This document shows, piece by piece, positions 46,516 through 55,505 of a stretch of 64,000 nucleotides of DNA. How positions within the stretch are numbered: the stretch's first letter is position 1; each line of letters begins with the position of its first letter. This DNA comes from Aliiroseovarius crassostreae (GTDB lineage Bacteria > Pseudomonadota > Alphaproteobacteria > Rhodobacterales > Rhodobacteraceae). A model generated the notes under the pieces. It had not been told where the DNA came from. It saw nothing but the letters and a program-made list of their open reading frames with translations, and did not search any database. The stretch is from positions 289,616 through 353,615 of the forward strand of contig NZ_LKBA01000001.1 in NCBI RefSeq assembly GCF_001307765.1, in the 5' to 3' direction. The translations under genes and the position numbers were made by a program.

Positions 46516-47352
46516 ATGACCGGTCGGATCGCATTTCAGGGGGAACCCGGAGCCTACTCACACGAGGCCTGTATCAAGGCCCGTCCGGATATGGAGGCGA
46601 TGCCCTGTGAGACGTTCGAGGACGTGATTGCCGCGGTGCGGTCAGGGGCGGCGGATCAGGCCATGCTGCCGATCGAAAACTCGACCTATGGACGGGTGGC
46701 CGACATTCATCGCCTCCTGCCGGAAAGCGGGCTGCATGTTCTGGATGAGGCCTTCGTGCGGGTGCGGATCAGCCTGTTGGCCCTGCCGGGGGCAAGGATT
46801 GACGATATCAGCCTGGTGCGCGCCCATCTGGTGTTGCTGCCGCAATCTGCCAACTTCCTGAAATTGCACGGGATTAAAGGTGTCGCTGCTGCGGATAGTG
46901 CCGGGGCGGCGGCCAAGCTTGCCAAGACTAAGGTGGCGGGAGAGGGTGTTCTGGCCTCATCCCTGGCAGGCGAGATTTATGGGCTCGATATTCTGGCCGA
47001 GGATGTCGAGGATCATGGCCACAACACCACACGGTTTGTGATCATGGGGCGTGAGCCGAACCATGAGCGGCGTGGTGAGCACGGTATGATCACCACATTT
47101 GTGTTCGAAGTGCGCAACATTCCGGCGGCGCTTTACAAGGCGATGGGGGGATTTGCCACCAACGGGGTGAACATGACCAAGCTGGAAAGCTATATGGTCG
47201 ACGGATCTTTCACCGCGACCCGATTCTATGCCGATATTGATGGCCACCCCGATGATCCGGGTGTGCGCCTGGCAATGGAAGAGTTGGATCATTTCACCGA
47301 GACGGTTGATATCCTCGGGGTATATCCACGCGACCCGAGTCGTGACGAGTGA
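46516..47352 (+). CDS. pheA: Prephenate dehydratase
   Basis: A 278-residue monofunctional enzyme turning prephenate into phenylpyruvate in phenylalanine synthesis. The N-terminal RIAFQGEPGAYSHEA and the NTTRFVIMG motif (TRF triad, about 175-183) mark the catalytic domain; a C-terminal ACT domain (about 195-275, TTFVFEVRNIPAALYKAMGGFATNGVNMTKLES) senses phenylalanine. No chorismate mutase domain is fused. The ATG at 46516 fits the GGAG at 46501-46504; a GTG at 46504 overlaps that site. Confidence 0.95.
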   Translation: MTGRIAFQGEPGAYSHEACIKARPDMEAMPCETFEDVIAAVRSGAADQAMLPIENSTYGRVADIHRLLPESGLHVLDEAFVRVRISLLALPGARIDDISLVRAHLVLLPQSANFLKLHGIKGVAAADSAGAAAKLAKTKVAGEGVLASSLAGEIYGLDILAEDVEDHGHNTTRFVIMGREPNHERRGEHGMITTFVFEVRNIPAALYKAMGGFATNGVNMTKLESYMVDGSFTATRFYADIDGHPDDPGVRLAMEELDHFTETVDILGVYPRDPSRDE

Positions 47353-47465
47353 GCCTTTGGCCAGAGACCTGACGGAAAACAGCCGAATTGGCACCTGATC
47401 CAAGGCATGTCCATGTCAGATGACATGGCGCGGAAGCCGGTGGTCGGGGTCGTCAGGCGGGGCTG

Positions 47466-47927
47466 TCAGGACCGGGCGCGGTCTTCGATCGTCTGCGCGT
47501 AATCAGCCACCCGGCGGCGGAACTTCGTGACCAGGTTTCCACGCGCAAGCTTCATGGACTGCATCATCAGGCGCGCGGGGATGGATTTCGGTTTCATTTC
47601 TACGTCAAGATTAAGGCGGGTGCGCCGTGGAGACAACGCCACCAGGTCGACACGAACCTCCGCTTCAATTCCCGAGATCTTGGAAAACAGGACCATGCCG
47701 TGCGGGGCTTCGTAATGGGTAAGCTTCATGTCTGCTTGCCGTTCGCGATTGCGAAAGGGAAAGGTTGCCCGCCAGCTCATGCCCGGTCCGGGGGCGGACA
47801 GGGTGTCCGTGCGCACCACATCTGCGCCCCGGCGCAGGGCGGCGCGTTCCAGCCCACCGAAATCAGATACCGATGCAAAGACATATTCGATGTTGGCAGC
47901 GATATCTTCGCGGGTGCTGAATTTCAT
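47466..47927 (-). CDS. SRPBCC (START-like) family protein
   Basis: A 153-residue soluble protein with the SRPBCC fold pattern: an N-terminal strand-helix IEYVFASVSDFGGLERAALRRGAD, six strands, and a long C-terminal helix (LMMQSMKLARGNLVTKFRRRVADYAQ). Members bind lipids or hydrophobic ligands; no function can be given. The ATG at 47927 follows a GAGG site. It is downstream of nudC on the same strand. Confidence 0.8.
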   Translation of the reverse strand: MKFSTREDIAANIEYVFASVSDFGGLERAALRRGADVVRTDTLSAPGPGMSWRATFPFRNRERQADMKLTHYEAPHGMVLFSKISGIEAEVRVDLVALSPRRTRLNLDVEMKPKSIPARLMMQSMKLARGNLVTKFRRRVADYAQTIEDRARS

Positions 47928-48002
47928 GACAACCTCATTTGTTACGGAACCCACGCATACCGGAGTTCGGATGACGCAGCAAGCTTGCCCCTCAATCTGC
48001 GG

Positions 48003-48965
48003 TCAAACGGTATGATCCGCAAGCCAGTTTCTAAGCAGGAAATGAGCGATGGATCCGGGGCGGGCCGGGCGGATTGCGGGATGGTGTCCCGCGAAACTCT
48101 GCATCACCTCTTCGCGGGTCAGCCATAAGGCGTCCTCCAGCTCGTTCGGGTCCAGCGTGATCTTGTCGCTCAGGGCTTCCCCCCGGGTGCCGATCATCAG
48201 TGAGGCCGGAAAGGGCCAGGGTTGCGACGCGAGGTAGCCAACCTTGCCGACCCGCACACCGGTTTCTTCAAACACTTCGCGGCGGGTGGCGGTCTCGATG
48301 GTTTCTCCGGGCTCCATGAAACCGGCAAGCAGGGAATACATCCCCTCGGGCCAGCCGGGAGAGCGCCCGATCAGCACCCTGTTGCCATGGGTGATCAGCA
48401 TGATCACCACGGGATCCGTGCGTGGAAAATGCATCCGCCCGCAGGACGGGCAATCACGTTGCCACCCCGCCTGCGCGCTGAGCGAGGGCTGACCACAGCA
48501 AGAGCAGTACCTGTGGCTGCGATGCCATTCGTGGATCGCGCGCGCGGTGGCGGCGATCTCGGCCTGGGGTGGGGTCAGCGCGGTCAGCATCGTGCGCAAC
48601 TCTTTGAACACACTGCCAGCCGGGGCCTCGGGGTGGCTCTGTTCCTGGGTGTCGAGGAAGCTGTTGGTGTCGGGAAGGGCGATGCCTTCCCAGTCCGGCA
48701 GGGTCACGGCAAAGACTGGCTGGTCCCCGGACAGACCGAGGAAAACCGGGGAATCATTGCAGTTTGCAACGAGGGGGTGGGTGTGCTCAACCAGCCCCAG
48801 CCGAAGCCCCCCTCCGTCCTCTGGATGCACCAGAGGTTTGCCCCGCCAAAGCGGTAAAAAGACCCCATCTGCCTGAAGGCAAAGGAGCTTTTCCGGGTCT
48901 GAGCGAAAATGTGCGGCCCGATCCAACTGGTTGACTCCAAAACTCAAAATATTGGTGGCTGCCAT
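48003..48965 (-). CDS. nudC: NAD(+) diphosphatase NudC
   Basis: A 320-residue Nudix hydrolase that splits NADH/NAD and can remove NAD caps from RNA. The zinc ribbon CSCCGQP and CPSCGRMHFPRTDP is at about 165-195, the Nudix box GFMEPGETIETATRREVFEETGV at about 223-245, and the NudC-specific SQPWPFPASLM at about 255-265. Length is as expected for alphaproteobacterial forms. It is divergent from cpdB by 190 bases. Confidence 0.94.
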   Translation of the reverse strand: MAATNILSFGVNQLDRAAHFRSDPEKLLCLQADGVFLPLWRGKPLVHPEDGGGLRLGLVEHTHPLVANCNDSPVFLGLSGDQPVFAVTLPDWEGIALPDTNSFLDTQEQSHPEAPAGSVFKELRTMLTALTPPQAEIAATARAIHEWHRSHRYCSCCGQPSLSAQAGWQRDCPSCGRMHFPRTDPVVIMLITHGNRVLIGRSPGWPEGMYSLLAGFMEPGETIETATRREVFEETGVRVGKVGYLASQPWPFPASLMIGTRGEALSDKITLDPNELEDALWLTREEVMQSFAGHHPAIRPARPGSIAHFLLRNWLADHTV

Positions 48966-49155
48966 TGAAATCGTCTTTCTTTGTTCCAGAAAATGCGTCC
49001 ATCGCCTTTCATATAGGCGGTCACATCCCTCATAGGTAGTGCCTTGCTTCTTGATTCATCTTTTGCTGGTGGCTCTTCCCATTCGGCGTTAAGCTACTTT
49101 GTGCAAAACGCAAATTTCCTGTGCAAGTAGGGAAATGGTAGAAAGGTAAGCAAGC

Positions 49156-51087
49156 GTGTCGCAAAATGCCGCGAATGTGGATGAGTGTTCCCGATCTCTC
49201 AGGATGCGGGTGCGCTTTCTGGCGACCACGGATTTGCATATGCATATTCTGCCGTATGATTACCTGAACGATCTGCCAAACGCGCGTTGGGGGCTGGCGC
49301 AAACCGCCAAGCTGATTCAGCAGGCGCGTATGGAAAGGCGCAACGCAGTTCTGCTGGATGCGGGGGATTTCCTGCATGGCACGGCCATGGGCGACTTTGT
49401 GGTCGAACAGGCCCGGGGCGAGCGGGCGCGGGGGCACCTTCCGGAGGTTCACCCGATGATCGCCGCGATGAACCATCTGCGTTACGATGCGGCGACCATT
49501 GGCAATCATGATTTCGACCGAGGTGTGGACGTCCTGCTGTCTGCAATCGAGCAGGCCGAGTTTCCGATTGTCTCGGCCAATTCGGTGCTGAAAAAGGGCG
49601 AGCATCCCTTTCTCGACAGCACCTTCATGCCGCCCTACACGATCCTCAATCGTTGCTTTCAGGACTGCGATGGGGTGTCGCATATGCTTCGGATCGGCGT
49701 GATCGGCTTTCTGCCGCCAAACTCGATCCACACGGGCGAATCCCAACCGGTCACGCCGGGCACGCGTGATATCCTCGAGGCCGCGCGGAGCTTTGTTCCG
49801 CGGTTGCGCGCCAAGGGGGTCGACCTCGTGGTTGCGCTGGCGCATAGCGGAATTGACATGTCAGAGCCGCGGCCCGGAATGGAAAACGCGGTTGTCCCGC
49901 TATGTGAGATTGACGGGATCGATGTGGTGATCGGCGGGCATTCGCACCAGTGCTTTCCGCCGCCGCCCGGGGATACAAACCCTGCCCATAACTGGCTGCA
50001 TGCGGCGCATGTGGATCTTGAAGGGGGCAAGATACATGGCAAGCCGGTGGTGGTGCCGGGTTTCTGGGGGTCCCATCTTGGTGTGATTGATCTGGATCTG
50101 ACCCGCAGCGATGGTCGCTGGCAGATATGCGCCGGCCGGTCTGAACTGCGCGAAGTGCCGGAAAGCGAGCCGGATGCGGTCGGGGCTGATTTCTCGGCGC
50201 TTCTGGGCCAGTTGCACGAAAGCACCCTGATGCATGTGCGCACCCGTATTGGATACGCGCATCAAAGTCTGCACAGCTATTTTTCACTGGTGGGACTGGA
50301 CCCGTCGACCCGTCTGGTGCAGCAGGCCATGACAGATTTCACCTGCCAGCTGATCAGCGATGGTGAGGTGCCGGACCTGCCTGTGCTGGCCTCTTCAGCC
50401 CCGTTTAAAAGCGGAGGGCTGGGAGGGCCTGGCTATTTTACTTCGATCCAACCGGGAGAGCTGACCCTGCGCTCGGTGTCGGACCTTTACATCTTTCCCA
50501 ATGAGCTGGCATTGGTGCGGGCCAGCGGGGCCTATATCCGTGATTGGCTGGAACGCGCAGCCAGCGTGTTCTGCCAGGTGGCACCGGGGCAGGCACGGCA
50601 GGTGCTCAAGGATGTGGGTACGCCGGGATATCTGCTCGAAACCATTCTTGGGGTGACCTATCGGATTGACCTGTCAAAACCTGCGCGGTTCAGCGCGGCA
50701 GGGCGGTTGGAAAACCCCGCCGCCTGTCGGATCACGGATCTGCGATATCAGGACCGGCTGGTGCGTGATGAGGACGAGTTCCTGCTGGTCACCAGTGATT
50801 TCCGCATCCGGGGCGGCGGGGGCTTCCCAATCATCGACCCGGATCGGATCGTTCCCGTGAAACAGGTGTCGATCCGGGATCTGGTGCGCCAATATGTCGA
50901 ACGGCGTCAGAACATCGAATTGGAGCCGACGCTGCAATTCACCTTTGCCCCGGTTAAGGAAGCCAGCGTTGTCTTCCCGTCATCGCCGCTTGGAAAAGCG
51001 CAATTGGCTGAGGGGGTGCCCCTGTCTTTGCGGGATCTTGGCGAAGAGGATCCGCGCGGCTTTTCCCTTTACGAGCTGATGCTGTAA
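49156..51087 (+). CDS. cpdB: 2',3'-cyclic-nucleotide 2'-phosphodiesterase/3'-nucleotidase (CpdB-like), no signal peptide
   Basis: A 643-residue two-domain nucleotidase. The metallophosphatase domain (about 15-360) has ATTDLHMH, DAGDFLHGT, GNHDFD and GGHSHQ; the C-terminal domain (about 380-640) has the nucleotide-binding pattern with SDLYIFPNELALVRASGAYI and the VTSDFRIRGGGGFP loop. The GTG start follows an AAAGGTAAG site, and a stop codon lies three codons upstream in frame, so an N-terminal extension is ruled out. Unlike E. coli CpdB, no export signal is visible, which suggests a cytoplasmic enzyme. Confidence 0.9.
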   Translation: MSQNAANVDECSRSLRMRVRFLATTDLHMHILPYDYLNDLPNARWGLAQTAKLIQQARMERRNAVLLDAGDFLHGTAMGDFVVEQARGERARGHLPEVHPMIAAMNHLRYDAATIGNHDFDRGVDVLLSAIEQAEFPIVSANSVLKKGEHPFLDSTFMPPYTILNRCFQDCDGVSHMLRIGVIGFLPPNSIHTGESQPVTPGTRDILEAARSFVPRLRAKGVDLVVALAHSGIDMSEPRPGMENAVVPLCEIDGIDVVIGGHSHQCFPPPPGDTNPAHNWLHAAHVDLEGGKIHGKPVVVPGFWGSHLGVIDLDLTRSDGRWQICAGRSELREVPESEPDAVGADFSALLGQLHESTLMHVRTRIGYAHQSLHSYFSLVGLDPSTRLVQQAMTDFTCQLISDGEVPDLPVLASSAPFKSGGLGGPGYFTSIQPGELTLRSVSDLYIFPNELALVRASGAYIRDWLERAASVFCQVAPGQARQVLKDVGTPGYLLETILGVTYRIDLSKPARFSAAGRLENPAACRITDLRYQDRLVRDEDEFLLVTSDFRIRGGGGFPIIDPDRIVPVKQVSIRDLVRQYVERRQNIELEPTLQFTFAPVKEASVVFPSSPLGKAQLAEGVPLSLRDLGEEDPRGFSLYELML

Positions 51088-51139
51088 TCTCATGCGCGCA
51101 AGGCTTGCATCCGGTTTGAACCCATCCTATATGAAACCC

Positions 51140-51235
51140 CGAGAGGTTGGCGCGGGCAGGCGCCTCGCCAACCTGGTCAGGTCCGGAAGGAAGCAGCCAC
51201 AACGAGCCCCGCTTGGGTCGTGTTCAGCCTCTCAC
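51140..51235 (+). ncRNA. ffs: 4.5S signal recognition particle RNA (small bacterial type)
   Basis: The conserved apical region GGTCAGGTCCGGAAGGAAGC is present, with the arms GAGAGGTTGG near the start and CAGCCTCTC at the end pairing to close the hairpin. The total is about 96 bases. The RNA joins Ffh to form SRP. It is near dnaX-ybaB-recR, as in many bacteria, but here rsgA, a phosphatase and DUF202 lie between. The exact ends were set by base pairing. Confidence 0.93.
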
Positions 51236-51240
51236 CTAGA

Positions 51241-51261
51241 TTCAAAAGCGCAGCTTTTGAA
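51241..51261 (+). other. Hairpin after ffs
   Basis: TTCAAAAGC and GCTTTTGAA form a perfect 9-bp stem with a 3-base loop directly after the SRP RNA. It could end the SRP transcript, though the T-run is short. Confidence 0.5.
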
Positions 51262-51264
51262 ATA

Positions 51265-51342
51265 CCCGGCAGGTGATTGGCACAATCACCGAGAGGGAAC
51301 ATCCAAACCCCGGCAGGTGAAGCGGAGTTTTACCGAGAAGGG
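51265..51342 (+). other. Tandem structured repeat between ffs and rsgA
   Basis: Two blocks 44 bases apart share the outer sequence CCCGGCAGGTGA and ACCGAGA(A)GGG and differ only in an 11-base middle. Each can fold as CCC/GGG, an internal GGCA/GAGA loop, then GGTGA paired with TCACC or TTACC. It is an unrecognised candidate RNA motif. It lies in a 430-base gap that otherwise holds ffs, a hairpin and a short frame. Confidence 0.5.
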
Positions 51343-51375
51343 CCACACAAACAACGCACCAGACGGAGGGACTTT

Positions 51376-51414
51376 ATGATTGTAATAAACACCCTTCAGG
51401 CAGGTCGTTTCTGA
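51376..51414 (+). other. Short open frame (12 codons) with strong ribosome site
   Basis: An ATG at 51376 preceded by GGAGGG (51365-51370) opens a frame of 12 codons ending at TGA. It lies 105 bases before rsgA. It may be a leader peptide or chance; length alone cannot decide. Confidence 0.3.
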
Positions 51415-51518
51415 TCCAACCCCGGCCCAGCTGGCCGCAAGGGATCACTGCCTGATACACCCTTCCGACATCGTATCGCGATGCCCGGAAATGTTGTGTT
51501 CTCTACACAGGCAAACCC

Positions 51519-52547
51519 ATGACATACACTCTTAAGGACCTCGGATGGTCCAACTACTTTGCGCGCCAACTGGAAGACGCCAGCGCGCAAACCCCGTTTC
51601 GCATCAGCGAAGTGCATCGCGACCGCCTGTCGGCGCTGGGCGCAGATGGCGAACTGACCCTGATCACCACGGATCACTCCACCGGCGATTTCGCCGTGGG
51701 CGATTGGGTGCTGGCCGATGATGCCAGCCGTATCACCCATCTGTTTGACCGGCAGACAGAGCTGAAACGCCGGGCGGCTGGCACGGACGCTCGGTTGCAA
51801 CTGATCGCGGCCAATGTGGATGTGCTGTTCATTACCTCATCCTGCAATGCCGATTTCAACCCGGCGCGTGTTGAACGCTATCTGGCCCTGGCCCATGAGG
51901 CCGGGTGTTTCGCGGTTCTGGTGCTGACCAAAGCGGATCTGTGTGACGACCCTCGTGTGGTCACGCGCGAGGCCGAGCGGCTGGCCCCGGCCTTGCCCGT
52001 CCTCGCCGTGAATGCCTGCGACCCGGAGGGTATTACCCAGCTGGAAAGCTGGCTGCCACCGGGACAAACCGCTGCTCTGGTCGGCTCATCCGGCGTGGGT
52101 AAAACCACGTTGATGAACGGGCTATGCGATTTGCACGATGCCACGCAGAGCATTCGCGAAGATGACGCAAAGGGCCGCCACACCACCACCGCGCGGTCGC
52201 TGCGGCCCACCCGCAAGGGCGCCTGGCTGATCGACACACCGGGGATGCGCGCGCTGCGTCTGGCCGATGCGGGCGAGGGGATTGACGCGTTGTTTGATGA
52301 CATCGTGACCCTGACCGCGTCCTGCCGGTTTTCCGATTGTCAACATGAAGCGGAACCGGGCTGTGCGGTGCAGGCAGCGATTTCGGACGGGGACCTTGAC
52401 CCGGATCGTCTGAAACGCTGGCGCAAGTTGCAGGCGGAGGATCGGCGCAACACCGAAACCCTGGCCGAAGCCCGCGCGCGCGACAAGGCATTTGGCAAAT
52501 TGGTCAACAGCGTGGTGCGTGACGCGCATTACAAGAAGGGGCGGTAA
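51519..52547 (+). CDS. rsgA: Small ribosomal subunit biogenesis GTPase RsgA
   Basis: A 342-residue circularly permuted GTPase that checks late 30S maturation. After an OB-fold (about 1-100), the G motifs come in permuted order: TKAD (G4, about 134-137), GSSGVGKTT (G1, about 189), DTPGMR (G3, about 237), and a C-terminal zinc cluster (CRFSDCQHEAEPGC, about 268-281). The ATG is unambiguous. It follows the ffs region and is convergent with the phosphatase gene. Confidence 0.95.
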   Translation: MTYTLKDLGWSNYFARQLEDASAQTPFRISEVHRDRLSALGADGELTLITTDHSTGDFAVGDWVLADDASRITHLFDRQTELKRRAAGTDARLQLIAANVDVLFITSSCNADFNPARVERYLALAHEAGCFAVLVLTKADLCDDPRVVTREAERLAPALPVLAVNACDPEGITQLESWLPPGQTAALVGSSGVGKTTLMNGLCDLHDATQSIREDDAKGRHTTTARSLRPTRKGAWLIDTPGMRALRLADAGEGIDALFDDIVTLTASCRFSDCQHEAEPGCAVQAAISDGDLDPDRLKRWRKLQAEDRRNTETLAEARARDKAFGKLVNSVVRDAHYKKGR

Positions 52548-52551
52548 CGCT

Positions 52552-53046
52552 TTAGATGCGATCTGACGCAGGCGCGGCGGCCCAATCCTGCTGCGCCTGT
52601 GTCTCAACCGCACAGGGGCGGGCGTCGCGCAGGCGCGCCAGCGCCGCTTCGGGATCTTCCCCCAGCTCGACCAGCAACCGCATCACCGCCATGCCCGACC
52701 GGCCACAGCCGCCCCGGCAATGGGCCAGCACCTTGCCGCCCTGGCGCAGGAACGCCAGCGCCAGCATGGACACTTCCGGCCAGGTCAGTTCCACATCCGC
52801 GCCGGGCGTGCCGAAATCCGTGATCGGCAGCGCATACCAGCTGATCCCCCCATCTTGCAGGTCGTCGCCCAGCGTGTTCGCCCCAACCGTGACAAGCTCA
52901 GCCTCTTCGGTCATGGTCAGCACCAGATCCGGTGACCAGTCGATGATCGTGTTCAGATCATCCGCATAGGGCGACAACAGCCCCGGCATGGGGCAGATCC
53001 CAACCTGTCCTGCGGCCGCACTCAACGCGTAGATTTCAAATGCCAT
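52552..53046 (-). CDS. Protein tyrosine/dual-specificity phosphatase-like protein
   Basis: A 164-residue protein with the CX5R phosphatase loop HCRGGCGRSG (about 110-119), preceded by ITDFGTPG, where the general-acid Asp would lie. The AEVLSM-type helix and C-terminal ARLRDARPCAVET follow the family pattern. The ATG at 53046 has an AAAGGG site. It is alone on the minus strand and ends five bases from the rsgA stop. Confidence 0.85.
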   Translation of the reverse strand: MAFEIYALSAAAGQVGICPMPGLLSPYADDLNTIIDWSPDLVLTMTEEAELVTVGANTLGDDLQDGGISWYALPITDFGTPGADVELTWPEVSMLALAFLRQGGKVLAHCRGGCGRSGMAVMRLLVELGEDPEAALARLRDARPCAVETQAQQDWAAAPASDRI

Positions 53047-53192
53047 GGAAGGTGCCCTTTTCGATTGTGGTGTGGCCGCATCAGCGGCTTCGCCGGGATA
53101 GCATCTGACGCCGTGATGTTCCACAACCGAACGCTGACCACCCGGCGGAATAGGGGTTCACATCCGCAGGGCAGGGTGACTATTCTTCCCTC

Positions 53193-53570
53193 ATGCCCGA
53201 CAGGACCGATACCGACAACCAATCAAAAGCAGAAACGCGCACCCGCTGGGCGGAAGACCGCACAATCATGGCCAATGAACGCACGTTTTCGGCCTGGATG
53301 GGCACGGGTCTGGGCGCGGTGGGGGTGGCCATCGGACTGAAAGCCGTGTTTGGCGATTTTGATCCGACCTGGGCTGCGAAACTGGTGGCCAGTATGTTTC
53401 TGGGCATCGCAGTGGTGATCTATTGGGCGGCGCAACGGCAGGCGTGCAAGACATTGCAGCGCCTATCGGAAAATGATGCCGAGACCATGCCCACCAAATC
53501 CTTCACCCGTCTGGCCCTGCTGATGTCGCTGGCGACAGTTGCGGTGGGTGGGGTCCTCTGGGCGCTCTGA
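53193..53570 (+). CDS. DUF202 (YidH-like) membrane protein
   Basis: A 125-residue protein with the DUF202 opening TRWAEDRTIMANERTFSAWMGTGL (about 17-40) and three membrane segments (about 33-52, 62-82, 105-124). Its function is unknown. It precedes dnaX by about 85 bases on the same strand. Confidence 0.88.
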   Translation: MPDRTDTDNQSKAETRTRWAEDRTIMANERTFSAWMGTGLGAVGVAIGLKAVFGDFDPTWAAKLVASMFLGIAVVIYWAAQRQACKTLQRLSENDAETMPTKSFTRLALLMSLATVAVGGVLWAL

Positions 53571-53654
53571 GGTGATTTTTGCATCTGCTGTAGACCTCGC
53601 CTGCACGGGGGCTTAGGCTCTGCATGACACCACGAATCCCGACAAAGGCTGACG

Positions 53655-55439
53655 ATGAGCGACACCCTGACCGACACCGCCGAGCCACGCAAAGCCTATC
53701 AGGTGCTTGCCCGCAAATACCGCCCCGAAACCTTCGCCGATCTTGTCGGGCAGGGGGCGATGGTGCGCACGCTGAAAAATGCCTTTGAAAGCGACCGGAT
53801 TGCGCAGGCATTCGTGATGACCGGCATTCGGGGCGTGGGCAAGACCACCACCGCGCGCATCATCGCAAAGGGGATGAACTGTATCGGCCCTGATGGCACC
53901 GGCGGCCCGACGGTGGACCCCTGCGGCAAGTGCGAACATTGCGTGGCGATTGCCGAAGGGCGCCATGTGGATGTGATGGAGATGGACGCGGCCTCTCGCA
54001 CCGGGGTGGGGGATATTCGTGAAATCATCGAAAGCGTGCATTACCGGGCGGCCTCGGCCCGCTACAAGATCTACATCATCGACGAGGTTCACATGCTCTC
54101 GACCAGCGCGTTCAATGCGCTGCTCAAAACGCTTGAGGAACCGCCGGCCCATGTGAAATTCATTTTCGCCACCACCGAGATTCGCAAAGTGCCGGTCACG
54201 GTGCTGTCGCGCTGCCAGCGGTTTGATCTCAGACGGATCGAACCCGAGGACATGATGGCGATGCTGAAACGCATTGCCACGGCGGAGGGGGCCGAGATTG
54301 CCGAAGATGCGCTGGCGCTGATCACCCGCGCGGCCGAAGGGTCTGCCCGGGACGCCCAGTCGCTTCTGGATCAGGCGATCTCGCACGGGGCAGGGGAAAC
54401 CACCGCTGATCAGGTCCGCGCCATGCTGGGGCTTGCGGATCGTGGCCGGGTGCTCGACCTGTTTGACCTGATCATGCGCGGCGACGCGGCCGGCGCGCTT
54501 TGGGAAATTGGGTCGCAATATTCCGATGGGGCTGACCCGATGGCGGTGCTGCGGGACCTGGCGGAAGTGGCCCATTGGGTCAGTGTGATCAAGATCACAC
54601 CCGAGGCCGCCGAAGACCCCACCGTGTCCCCGGACGAACGCACCCGTGGTCAGGCCATGGCTGAAAAACTGCCAATGCGCGTGATGGCGCGCATGTGGCA
54701 GATGCTGCTGACCGCGCTGGAAGAGGTGGGCAATGCCCCCAACGCGATGATGGCTGCTGAAATGGCGGTGATCCGCATGACCCATGTGGCGGATTTGCCG
54801 ACACCGGAAGAGTTGGTGCGAAAGCTGAAAGATGCACCTCCCCCCCCGACACTGCCCGGTGGTGGGGGCGGCGGCGCCCCGGTATCGCATGGCAATGGTG
54901 GCGCGAATGCGCAGGGGGGATTTGCCCCCAATGGTTCCGGCACAGCTTCTGGGCCGGGCGGCCCCACGGCCCTTGCTATCGCGCGCGCCCCTGAAAGCGC
55001 CCTTGCGCAATACGCCCGGTTCGAAGATGTGCTGCAGCTCATCCATCATCACCGCGACGGGCTGTTGAAAGTGCAGGTCGAGGAATATGTCCGTCTGGCG
55101 TCGTATCAGCCGGGGCGGATCGAGTTTACCCCCACCGAGGACGCGCCAAAGGACCTCGCGGCGCGGCTGGCGCAGCGCCTGCAGGGCTGGACCGGGGTGC
55201 GCTGGGGGGTGACGCTGGTCAATGGCTGTGAAGAACCAACCATTGCCGAAGTGCGCGACAGTGAAAAACTCGCCCTGCAGCGTGAGGCCGAAGCGCATCC
55301 GCTTGTGCAGGCGGTGATCGCAGCGTTTCCCAAGGCAAAAGTGACCGATATCCGTTCGACCGAAGACATGGCCCAGGAGGCCGCTGTTGAGGGTCTTCAG
55401 GAGGTCGAGGATGAGTGGGACCCGTTTGAGGAGGCGTAA
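53655..55439 (+). CDS. dnaX: DNA polymerase III gamma/tau subunit
   Basis: A 594-residue clamp-loader ATPase subunit. Motifs are GIRGVGKTTTARIIAKG (Walker A, about 57-73), a Cys cluster CGKCEHC (about 93-99), IIDEVHMLS (Walker B) and the SRC sensor (LSRCQRF, about 183). The C-terminal third (about 380-594) is a Gly/Pro linker and tau-type domain. No slippery A/T run for a gamma frameshift was noticed in the linker coding part. First gene of dnaX-ybaB-recR. Confidence 0.96.
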   Translation: MSDTLTDTAEPRKAYQVLARKYRPETFADLVGQGAMVRTLKNAFESDRIAQAFVMTGIRGVGKTTTARIIAKGMNCIGPDGTGGPTVDPCGKCEHCVAIAEGRHVDVMEMDAASRTGVGDIREIIESVHYRAASARYKIYIIDEVHMLSTSAFNALLKTLEEPPAHVKFIFATTEIRKVPVTVLSRCQRFDLRRIEPEDMMAMLKRIATAEGAEIAEDALALITRAAEGSARDAQSLLDQAISHGAGETTADQVRAMLGLADRGRVLDLFDLIMRGDAAGALWEIGSQYSDGADPMAVLRDLAEVAHWVSVIKITPEAAEDPTVSPDERTRGQAMAEKLPMRVMARMWQMLLTALEEVGNAPNAMMAAEMAVIRMTHVADLPTPEELVRKLKDAPPPPTLPGGGGGGAPVSHGNGGANAQGGFAPNGSGTASGPGGPTALAIARAPESALAQYARFEDVLQLIHHHRDGLLKVQVEEYVRLASYQPGRIEFTPTEDAPKDLAARLAQRLQGWTGVRWGVTLVNGCEEPTIAEVRDSEKLALQREAEAHPLVQAVIAAFPKAKVTDIRSTEDMAQEAAVEGLQEVEDEWDPFEEA

Positions 55440-55505
55440 CCTCTCCTTGTATCCCAGCCGCCCGGCCCGTATCTAAGACCGAAGCTGAATTGTAAGGAGC
55501 ATCAG

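Noticed and set aside
51265..51342. The tandem blocks as a glycine or guanidine riboswitch
   Set aside because: The paired-aptamer layout is suggestive, but the conserved core sequences of those riboswitches are absent and the downstream gene (rsgA) does not fit.
53613..55298. A 561-codon open frame antisense to dnaX
   Set aside because: dnaX is certain on the other strand; the translation is rich in His/Arg/Gly, typical of a shadow frame.
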